Shown piece after piece: positions 10,313 through 21,500 of a stretch of DNA of 64,000 bases. The stretch comes from Gonatopus flavifemur (taxonomy: Eukaryota; Arthropoda; Insecta; Hymenoptera; Dryinidae), in assembly GCA_018340375.1 (NCBI GenBank), contig JAFFJZ010000010.1:12710001-12774000 (forward strand), read 5' to 3'. The first letter of the stretch is position 1. Each line of letters opens with the position of its first letter. The notes below the pieces were generated by a model. That model did no database searches and had not been told where the DNA came from. It saw only the letters and a program-made list of their open reading frames with translations. Both the position numbers and the translations under genes were made by a program.

Positions 10313-10399
10313 CCCAAGTAACACAAGAGTTTTAAAAGAGTCCATAATGAATACAATGCATTCATATGGAACTCTTTTGGGAGTCATGTGCTATCTGGG
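10313..10399. mobile_element. 87-bp CCC-type MITE, TC duplication
   Basis: The ends are CCCAAGTAACACAAGAG and CATGTGCTATCTGGG, with TC on both sides. It belongs to the same subfamily as 56726-56812 and 62093-62179 (AGAGTTYTAAAA; GAACTCTTGTGCTAT), all 87 bp. Confidence 0.85.
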
Positions 10400-10404
10400 T
10401 CAAA

Positions 10405-10511
10405 CCCTAGTAACACACAATCTTCGTCAAACGTTCTGAGAATGTTTACAGGACGTTTAAATATTCTAGGAACGTTCGGAGAATATTTTACGCACATTGA
10501 TGTTACTTCGG
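10405..10511. mobile_element. 107-bp CCC-type MITE, AA duplication
   Basis: Inverted copy of the element at 3733-3839: CCCTAGTAACACACAATCTT at the left and ATGTTACTTCGG at the right, flanked by AA on both sides. The left flank is separated by only a few bases from the preceding 87-bp element. Confidence 0.9.
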
Positions 10512-12055
10512 AATCTACCGCTTTTCCAAAGTCACATCTACCGCTTTCAGATAAAATCTTCTGGCAACGCTGCTCATTAGATTTGAGAGTCCCTAAAAGG
10601 GTGGTCAATGAGTAGAGTCAAGGAATTCTGGATTGAAATTTATACGTGTATCATTGGTACGTAAATGTGAATATATTTTTATTTATCAATAAGAATTTCC
10701 ACAAGTCCATTTTCAAACATTTTTTTCAAGGCTGATAATACATGAAAAATTTTAAGAATAATAATTAATTCGATTTATATATGTATATGTTGTTTTTGAA
10801 TTTCATGCAAATCACCCGTGCCATACGGCTGGACTTTGGAAATTATTCAACACGCATATAAAATTGGTAACAACATTTAATTATAAACATCTTACAATAA
10901 ATACATCTTGAATTGAGTAATTTCATCAAACACAGTCTGTTGAAGTACTCCCACACAGCAAAGAAGTCCAAAAAGAATTTTTAAGAAGCCATATTGAGTT
11001 CTTTATGAACTCTTTCTGTTCTGATATGCTGTATGGGACATCTAAGAATGTCAGACAGATTCAGACAAAAAGGGGAGAAGCCACTCTAAAAGGGATGGAA
11101 ACGAATTGAGTTGTATTAAATTTTTGTCCGGGTTCATCCGTCCACGACATTTTTTGCAAGGGTGTTACAGCACATTTGTGATATATCAAAATAAACAATA
11201 TTGAAAATACCAGATAGAAACGAATTGAAATGGGCAAAAACTGAATTCGAAATCCAACTGTTCCTATCTGTTTCTCATGCGGTTTTTACCCGTTTTAAAT
11301 GGTCTCTATTTGGGAATTCCCAGATGGAAATTCTTGCCTGGACAAAATTCCGAAATTCTTATGCAGACACAAATTCTTGCTAATGATGGGAATCCTTGTT
11401 AAGATCGATCACTTTTTCAATAAACAGTGTCGAATTTTTATTGAAGTCTATGAAACTTATATATTTTTTATATAAAGAAGATCCTCATCACCAATTCCTG
11501 CCCGGATGCACTAGGGTTCTCACCCATAACCGGTGTAAATATTCAGATTCTCGCCCAGGACCGTTCAGGTTCCTGCCGGACGGGGACCTAAGTGATCCCA
11601 GACGGAAGTCACCAGGGTAACACGAATTTTGAGTGGTAATTCAAGTCATCCTGAGCGAAAACCTGGAGGGTAACAAGGGTCCTGGATGGGAACCCAAGAT
11701 GTCCTTGGCGGGAATCTGAGTCTGTATGCCAAGAGCGCAACAATGGAGTCCAAGGGTGCCAGCCAGTAATGGGAATCTTTGAAAAGGATCTCCAACACCA
11801 GTGCCAGGGCACCCACTCAATCATGATGAGCAATTCCCAATTGTGATGTCCAAGTGGAGAAATTTTCATACAAGCCGAACTGCAGTTGCCAAATACGTTC
11901 AAGTTCATTTTTTTAGTCACCGATAGTTAAATGCTTTGGGCACCCATTCATAGCATTGAGTTGTTGCGCCCCTGCTGTATGCGAATTGGGGAATTTTGTT
12001 CATCCAGAAATTTTCAGCTAGGTTACGACCTGGTGAAGATTTCATGTCTTCAGAT
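10512..12055. other. Intergenic, mostly unexplained
   Basis: An 88-bp hairpin lies at 10950-11037 (CCCACACAGCAAAGAAG / GATATGCTGTATGGG, CCC type without a clean duplication). From about 11480 to 11900 there is degenerate repetition of phrases such as CCAGACGGAAGTC, GGGAATCTGAG and CCAGGGTAACA. No coding exon recognised. Confidence 0.45.
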
Positions 12056-12059
12056 ATCT

Positions 12060-12065
12060 TTTATT
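12060..12065 (-). terminator. Polyadenylation signal of the chitinase gene
   Basis: AATAAA on the minus strand, 91 bases after the chitinase stop codon. Confidence 0.6.
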
Positions 12066-12155
12066 ATACCAAATTTGAAATATTATAAAAATGATGCAAA
12101 AGAAAGTTGTGTTCGATGAAATTGTTCTACCGATTCATTCGCATCATATTTCAAA

Positions 12156-12582
12156 TCAATAACAATCCACAAGTTCTCTGTAATTGCATGCGAGAATATT
12201 AGTATCGAACACAAGATCTCCAGCACAATGGAACATATGAACTCTGTATCCATTCTCAGCAATTTCGCAATAATAAAACTTTGAACAATTTTCTGGATCA
12301 CGAACGAATCCTGAATGCGGACATAATTTATTATTATCAGGAGGTGTAGGGGATGCAATAGGTCCTGGCTGCCAGCTGCTATGCGTAGTCCTTTCGGGAG
12401 GCGCAGGAGTCGGTGTAATCGGAACTGGTGGAGGGACGCCGTTTCTCAAAATACGATTTAAGGTTCTGAGAAGAGGATATTTTTCCCCACAGTCTCCTCT
12501 AAAATCATCAGTCTCTATACTCCATAGCATCATTCCACCAAGATTGTAACGATTCACGTAATCAGCTTTTTCAGCAAGAGAG
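12156..12582 (-). CDS. Chitinase coding exon 4 (barrel end, linker, CBM14)
   Basis: 427 bases after a T-rich acceptor ending CAAG; stop TGA at 12158-12156. Encodes SLAEKADYVNRYNLGGMMLW, the Pro/Thr linker and the six-Cys chitin-binding domain. Confidence 0.95.
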
Positions 12583-15500
12583 CTTGAAAAAAAAAACATT
12601 CAAATACATCAAATTCTGAATCATCGCACGAAAATATATCCCAATAAGCAAAGTCTCTTCGATGATTGTGGAAATATTGGTCATTCCGTTATGAGAAAGA
12701 ATGGACAAGGATTGGGCATTCCTGTAATAAACTTCAGCGATCAATGAATCACCAATAATTGTGGAGTCCTGTGAAATTCATTTGTGACAAAATTATTTGA
12801 GGTTACGATTTCATAATTTACATCCCATACATCCTCTATCAATTTCTTGGAGTGAAAATACTGCAAGACCAACCCTGATGGGTTCGTTGGACAAGTTCTG
12901 GACATGAGAGAATTGGCCCGGAGGGACGTGTTTTGGACAAGATTGGGACCAAGAAAATTGGTCCGTTTATTTCAAATTTCGGACCACTCTCGTGAAGTTA
13001 TATCCACCACTTGTCCTGTTCAGTCCTAAGACGTCCATGGGATACAGTCCACCTACACGGAGAAAAAGGTATCTTAAAAAGTACCATAATTTATGGATTT
13101 TTAGCGCTAGTCTGACCCGAGTCTCAATATTTACCTGAACAAACCTCTACAAGTACCATAATATCTGGGACTTTTCTAAGGAAGGTACCATACTTATTCT
13201 GAAAAGTCCAAGAAATTATGGTACTTTTAGATATTCGTGCAAGTAAATATTCCGACTTGGGTCAGACCAGCGCTGAAAATCCATAAATTATGGTAATTTT
13301 CAGGATATCTGTTTTCTCAGTGTATGTCCACTGTTGTCCGACCGTGGAAAGTTAGACTTTGAAATCATCCAGAGATCGTCCAGTGGAGTCCGCTGATGAT
13401 TTTCGATCAGATTCGCATTACATCCACATGTGCCCAATCCTGCCCTCCGGAGTCCAAGAATGTCCGGAATCATCTGGAAGTGTCCAAAACTGATCCAATC
13501 GTGTCCAAACCGAATCATGGTGGGTCCAAATCTTGTCCTGTTGTGTCCTCGAGTGCATTCGTGTATGGAAACATGAGGAAAACTCCGGAATACAGTTGAA
13601 ACTCCCACATCATGACTGTGGACGAAATTGGACAACTTTGGACACATTTGGACTACTTTGGACCGACTACGGACAAAAAAAGATCGTTCCTGCTATGGAA
13701 ACACGTGGAAAATTTAGGGAGATAGTGGAAAATTCCAAAACGTGAATATGAACCAATTTGGACAAGTTCGGACCGATTACGACCGAGAAAAGATCATTCC
13801 TGTCAAGGATGAATGTAGAAAAAACTTTGGAACACATTTGAACATCCCGTATTCTTACCCCGGACAAGTTTGGACAACTTCAGACCAAGTACTGACGAAA
13901 GGGGATAATTTCAAATTTTTACAGCTTTGAACACGCTGCCTCGACATCTGTGGACACCCATTGGACAGGTGATGAACGGATTTACTTCCGCTGGTCCGAA
14001 ATTTGGAACAAATGGACATTCATGGACATTTCGGACTGGTTTTGGACAAAGCGTGGACCGCTTTGAACCAAGAATGGACAGTTTTGGGCATATTGGACAC
14101 ATTTTAGACAAAATTCAACATTCAGAAATAGTGAATTTATCATGGAGAGTAACACGCACATTTATGAATTTTACGAATATTCTCAACTCTGGTTTCAAAA
14201 TCCTACGAAGAGGATACCAGCATCGGTAACTCGTATCATTGGTTAGAAAGAGACAGAATTACTAGATAGGAGGAGAGGTCGGATACCAACGCTAGAATCC
14301 CCTCAAGTACGATTCACTCCAATTGAATGTGTAGAATTCCGATTTCAATTTAATAGATCTCATTCGGTTTCAGTTGAAGTTTTGCACGTGTGACCGTAAT
14401 AAACGGGATTTTCTAATCAGGTAATACTCACAAACATTTGCAATCTTCAAACGAGGAAAATTGCTGATTATTTATGTAAGAATCACGAATTCGCAATTAT
14501 GTGCATGTTATGTGTACACCAAGAACCGTAACTGAAAATAGCAAATATTGAAAGCATAGAGACGGAAATGCGGCTCAAACCTGTGCTGTACATGCCTGAA
14601 CTATTACATTTGCCAATTTCCAAAAATTCAACTAATCTAGAATAAAAATTTCGGCTGAGAAAGATTTAAGAATTTCAAAACATATTTGTCCTGATCAAAA
14701 AATTTCTGAAAATTTCACGTTTCCGGGACATTTAGAATGTTTCAGGGGGATTCAGAGGAATTCAGTGAAATTCAGGAAGATCCAAAAGAATTCAGAGACT
14801 GGTGGATTGGGAAAAATTGGGCATTGAGCGTTGCGGAAAAATTCAGAGAGATTCGGAGAAATTCAGAGAAATTCGGAGAAAAATATATCAAGCGCAATTT
14901 TTGATTACAAATTTCAGAGATATTTAGAGAGTTTCATGGAGATTTGGAGATAGATGAATTATGGAGAATTGTGCGTTGAACTTTCCAGAGGAATTCGGAA
15001 GAATTCTAAGGAATTCAGAGGGATTCAGAGAAATTCACACAAATTTAGAGGAATTTAGGAAGATTTTGACAAATTCAGAGGAACTACGGAATCCAAAATA
15101 AATAAAATTCTGAAGGATTCAGGGAGATTTCTGAAAATTCTTAAATCTCTATCAGGAAAATTCAGAGAGATTTGAAGGAAGTTGAAGAGATTCAGGATAT
15201 ATCACTATCGAGCAAGTCTCTAACTTCCACTGAATCACTCTGGAATCCCTCTGGATCTCTCTAAAAAATATTCCAAGATACAGAGAGATTCAAAGAGAGT
15301 TTTTTCACCAGGATGGACTGAGCGATGCCAGAAATTCCAACTTTTGCCTCCTCCATCAAGGCATTTCGCCTCTCTACACAATCAAATTTCTTTCATCGGC
15401 GGCTTCATTGTATGTGCGGAATTTCTATACACATGGAGCTTGATGGAGGAGCCAAAACTTGGTTTCCGACATCATTGGATGGACTTTCGTTACATGGACA

Positions 15501-18500
15501 TTTTTCGAAATAAATTGAGGAAAAGATGTAACCTTGTATTATCCCAACGAACACCGAAATTCTCGAAGATATATACAGGACATCTTTAGGAAGACATCTT
15601 CTAGATACTTCGAAAAGATATCTTTTAGATATCTAAATCATGTCACAAAAGAGATATCTTCAAGATATATCAAAATATCTTTTAGATATCTTCAAGAAAT
15701 GTCAGAAACATGTCTTTCAGGTATTTTTGAAAGACATCTTTTACATGTCGAATGAGCATGGTCTAAAAAGAGATCTTGAAAGAGTTTCTGAATATATTTT
15801 ACATATCTTGAAAATTGTCAATGTAAGAATGGCAGAACTCATTAGCCATCCTTTTCTACAGTCTGAGATGTCTTAAACGTACCTTGGAAAAATGTAAAAC
15901 GTTCCTTAAGAGAATCATAAACACATTTTGAGGTATCTAAAAGATGTCTTCTGCATATCTTAAAAGAATCGAAAACATATTTCGAAGCCATCTAAAAGAG
16001 GCCTTCCACATATCTAAAACATATCTTTTGCAAAACCTTTTTGAAATATCTAAAACTTGTTGAAATTTGTTGCATAACGCATCTTCACAAAAGTTTTTCA
16101 AGATGTCTTTCATGATCTTAAGATATCCCTTAGACACCAATAGATGTCTTTTTATTTGTTGGGATACCAAACTTATATTGACATATCTGTTGAATATTCG
16201 GTTAATGCCTAATGATTGGCAAATCACAAGAATTGTCTTATTCTTTCTGGAATGCCCAATAAATGCTAGGTTCTAAGTCTGGTTAATTGATCAATTATTA
16301 GTAGTTCAAGTATACTGAAAATCGAGCAATAACTGGGTAATGATTGGAACTTCATATGAACCTGGAAAACAGACCCAACAATTATCATCCAATATTCTGC
16401 ATTCCTCATTGAAATCGATGACATTGGTCGACTAGTGAAATCCACGCATTGCTTATTGGGTATTGTTTCTAGTAAAAAATATTGTAAGTATACTTACGAT
16501 GCATCATCATATCCAACCCATTGATTGCCAGAATACGCGTACGGAGTGCGATATTCGTTATCGTGTACCACGTGCCAATTTTCTTGACGTATTTTCAAAC
16601 AAATCTCGTTATAACCCAACATGCCGGCTTCTCTCGTGAAGGGACCCATTTGTCCAGGCCCTTGAACTGGAGATCCAGGTGTAACTCTGCTGGGATCAGC
16701 CAATGTGAAAGATCTTCCATAGAAAGGTACACCGAGGACCAATTTTTCAGCGGGTGCACCTTGTGCCAACCAATACTTAACCGCTGCATTCTATAAATAA
16801 TTAACGAGTCAAGAAAAAGCATCAAATTAATTAATTGGAAGAGAAATACCGCCATCTCAGTAATGTAGTATTCCATGTTCTCTAATTGTTGTTGCGTACG
16901 CAAAGTACTAGAAAAATTCGCAACAACTTCCTAACGACAACGACGAGCAACTGTTGTTCGGAAGTTGCTGGGAGGTTGCGTCGCCAAATACGCAGCACCC
17001 TGCAACAAACTTGAAAGTTGTTGTCATGATGCTGCGAAAATGTTCGGATACGTAGGATCAAACAATCCCCCAACAACAAAACACCAACTGGTCCCTAACA
17101 GCAAATTGCTGAACAAATATGCAGCAAATTGTTGAAAACGTACAACAACAGTTTGAAGCCATTTGCAGGGACGTTGCGTCGCCAAATGCGTAACAATATG
17201 TTGTGATAATTTATTTCACTAATGAAAGTTTTTTCTTCTGGATGTGTGTGAGAAAAGTACTCCAAAAAGTTGTATCCCACACCGTAGTGACATTCTTTCA
17301 CTCTGGAGTGATTTGATCTCAGTTTTCCCTTAAGAAGACCATACCACCCGCCGTTCTCCTGAGAGCAACGATTGCACAGCAACTTTTGTTGTATGGGGTG
17401 CAGCAACAGTTGCATTGCAATGCAACTATGGGATCATTGCGGCTGCGAAACAGACTGAATTTCTAATGGAATTTACTGTAAAACATTGTAAATTTGATCA
17501 GGCTTCTATTTTCACGTCATAGTAAATTTCATTGTAAGTTCAGCCTATTCCTCGGTTACAAAGTACCATAGTAAATTTAACTCTAAATTTCTCTCCGTGT
17601 AGTGTTGGTCTAGGACTCCCTTATTGCATGTCTGAAAGATTCATTGTACAACAGCCCACCCTAGCAGCAAAATGCTAGGCAAATATGCGGCAAATTGTTA
17701 TAAACACTCAACAACAGTTTGAAGCAATTTGCAGAGACGTTGCGTCGTCAAATGCGCAACAATCTGCTGTTGATCTGTGATTTTAGCACTAAAAATGCAA
17801 GTCATGTTAAATTTCGTGTGCGAAAAAGTAGATCGATTTGAAGTTTGTAGGCTGAGAGTTCATTGTTGTCCTGTTGCTAGAAAGTTACTCGTTTCCATGA
17901 AACTCTCAATCACATGCGTGCATGTCAATTCCCAACAACTTTATGTGAATTGAAAAAACAACGTCAGGGCAACAGTTGCACAGGAACTTTTGCTGTATGC
18001 TCATAGTATGAGCAACTTTACAGCAACCCGACAACAACCTAATCTAAAATCCAAGATTTACAGCATATTTTTGCGCATTCAACGACGCAAAGTATAACAA
18101 TTGATAGAATTGATTTGTGAAATCATTTGACTTACAACATTGAGAGTCGCTTGAAATCCAGTTTCATGCGCAGCTTGATAAAGTGGTGAATTTATCCCTG
18201 CGAAACTTTCCCAGGATCCATGAAGATCGTATGACATTAAATTGATGAAATGTAAGTATTTGGACACTTCGGGTATAATGTAGGATAGACCGGCGGAATT
18301 TTGGGTTGCGCCAACCGCCGCGGTGAGGAGCAGACCCCTTGAATTCAATTGCTCGTACAATTCTTTGAGCAACAGCACGAAGTTTTGTCTATCCTTCGGC
18401 GTGCCTCCGCGTTGATTTGGATATTCCCAATCCATATCGAAACCATTAAAATCGTATTTTTGGACGAATTCTACTACGCTCTTTACAAATTTAGTACGCA

Positions 18501-21500
18501 AACTTGGATTAGCGGCCATTTCTGAATACTTGATAGAACCTTCGTTCCATCCTCCAATTGCAACTAGAGTTTTAAGGTTGGGGTTGATATTGCGTAATTG
18601 ATTGAATCTACCGAAACCATTTTTACCGAAATTATCCGGTAAATCTTGCCAACTGTCCAGTACCTTGACGGTATGATCGTGATTCAAGCCGACGAAAGTG
18701 TATATCAAATGCGTGCAGAGGGTTGGATCTATGTAAGATATGTCGAATTTACCTTGACCAGGTCGATAAACCGACCAACTGCCGAAGTAACATACGATTT
18801 TCTCTGGAAATTATAACAATGTTATATGAATTTGCAATGATTCTTACAGTTTGGGATTCATCATTTATAGAAACTTTGTCGAATTTATATTGGATTTTAT
18901 AAAATATTAAGGGTGTCCCTTAATGTTCGATGTTTTCACTAGAAAACTACTAGATCGTTTCAACCATTCCACGTCATTAATATTCAATTAATTACATCGA
19001 CCTTGAGGTCAAAAAATCCAGAATAAATCAGAGATGCCGGCTCTGGTCTCAAAATAATGGTACATGGATTATATTTGTTACAATATCAAAAAAACTGAAT
19101 AGAGGTTTCTTATTGGCTGATAACGAAACTTCGCTCTAATTATTCATGACGAGTTAGTTGAACAACAAACAGACCAGACCCGGATTGTTTGATTGATTCC
19201 GAATCATTTGATCCAAAGTTTAATGTAATTGATTGAATATTTTTGACGTAAAATGGTTGAAACGATCTAGTAGTTTTTTGGTGAAAAAATCGACCAGAGC
19301 ACTCCCTTAATAAGGGCTATACACAAATTGTATATGGGTGCACTGAGAGAAAAAAAGTCCATTGTAAATTGTACTATTTTGATCAGTAAAACGGATATTA
19401 GGTACAGTCACTGATGCATTAGTATATTTGCATGATCGTAAAGTGAAAGTAACTAATTCGAAAACGTTGGAGATACTACAAAAATTTGTGAAGAAAATAA
19501 AGGTAGTTGGAACTTATTTCTCAGTCAAACTTTCTGCTATCCTTGAATAGTAAAATCAACTTCAAGAACCTATTCCTATTTCCAGTTCAAATTACTTATT
19601 TTTGATTAGCACACAAAAATTCGCTTAGTCAACATGACTGCTTTCCAAAGTATAAGATTTGGCATAATATCTACCATCTATTTATAGGTTAATTTACGAA
19701 TGCTTATAGTAAGCTTTACAATTTCGATAAGTAAAGAATATATTGAACAGAACAACTAACTTTATGTATATTAGTAAACTTGAGTAAATTCCCCAAGAGA
19801 ACACGAACCTCAAAGAACGTCCAATAGACGTACTGGACATCCAATGGAGGTTCAAGTACGTCCGTTGGACGTATTTGAAGGTTTGTGTTCTCTTGGGGTT
19901 GATACACAAAGTTCAATTACGTAGGAAAAATTCGAGACTATTGAAATGATTGATGGAATCAAGCTATACGTGTATCTTAGGCAGCTATGATTTGGCTTTT
20001 ATCCTAGGGCGGCTCAGTTTTCGAGATGTTGATATACCCAAAGAAGATCCATCTGCTTATGCGACCGGTGGTGGCTTGAGTGATAAAATCTCGGCGTTCA
20101 GGCCCAACTTCCTGTGTTCGATTCTCGTGGAAGCTATTCTTTTTTCCCATTTATTTCCACTACACTGAATAGTAAAAAAATAAGTAATCTGACTAATGTT
20201 TAATAGCGGAGATCTTTTGTGCTCTTACTATTCGTAGTATGGAAGCAGTAGTTGATTTTACTACCAAAAAATAGTAAAAAATTTTCCCTTCTCGATGGGT
20301 AAGATTGAATAGTTCACTTTCCAATCAATACTTGGTGGAAAAATATGGAATTTTCCACGAACATTCATGATCTATTGAACTAACAACTTCTACTATTTTT
20401 CATAGTTGAGTCCTTCCACAACTCAGAAAAATAGTAAAAAAATAGTAAATTCCACTATTTTTTTCTCTCAGTGTGATTCGAAATTGCTGGACACTTTTTT
20501 GAGGGCAGATTTTTTATGAGATTCTAAAACGATTTTGGTCCGGAATATTCTGATCTGATCCTTAGATTCGGAGATACGAGCAGTTTTAATTTCCTGAAAA
20601 ATCCAAATATCTCGGAAATACCATATCTTCGACATTTGAATCTAACACCATTCTCTAAGCCAGATTACGAGCATGGGTCATAGTGGATCAGCGCACGTAT
20701 TTAGTTCATAAAACGACTGTACACGCTAGGAGTGTCACTTTTTAGGCACCCTTTTTTAACCTTATCTTAAAATGCCGCTGAACTACAAGGTATCATGACG
20801 TGCGTTCAGTATACAGTTGCTGCTGATAACATGTGAGTCTGGATTTTATATTGACGAAGAATTTGATATGTCTTGTTTTTATGAGAATGTATGTGAACTG
20901 ACTCAGGTCTACATTTTTACTCGCTTATGAACATCTAAAGTGAAAGGTTTGCAAGTCATTTTTATTCACGGATTGATTATTTGTTGACAAATAAATTTTA
21001 ATATGAAAGTGTACGAGTGGGGTACAGTGGATCAGTGACTATTTTATACCAATGGATCGTGTTTTATTTTGTCCCATACACTGAGAAAACAGATATCTTG
21101 AAAAATACCATAATTTATGGATTTTCAGCGCTGGTCTGACCCGAGTCGGAATATTCACTTGCATGAATCTCTAAAAGTACTATAATTTCTTGGACTTTTT
21201 GAAATAAGTATGGTACCTTCCGTATAAAAGTCCAAGACATTATGGTACTTTTAGAGGTTTTTTCAGGTAAATATTTAGACTCGGTCAGACCGAGTCCGTG
21301 TAAGAGAATGCTTACTAAATATTATAACCCTGACTGGTTGAACCGTTTTGAATAATATGTTCGTTACGATTCAAGATGCCTTGAAATCGTGATCGGAAAC
21401 CTGAATGAAAAATTGATTTAGGTTTTTGTGAATCTTGTAAACAAAGATGGATTGAAAATCAGAACTGCTGCAAAATTGAAAGGCTTTCAGCGTGACTGTG

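Noticed and set aside
11609..11920. 103-codon minus-strand ORF near the chitinase 3' end
   Set aside because: It lies over degenerate repeated phrases, has no recognisable motif and no splice or start context.
13300..13647. 115-codon minus-strand ORF rich in repeated words
   Set aside because: It comes from the GTCC/GGAC degenerate repeat; the frame follows the repeat period and has no domain.
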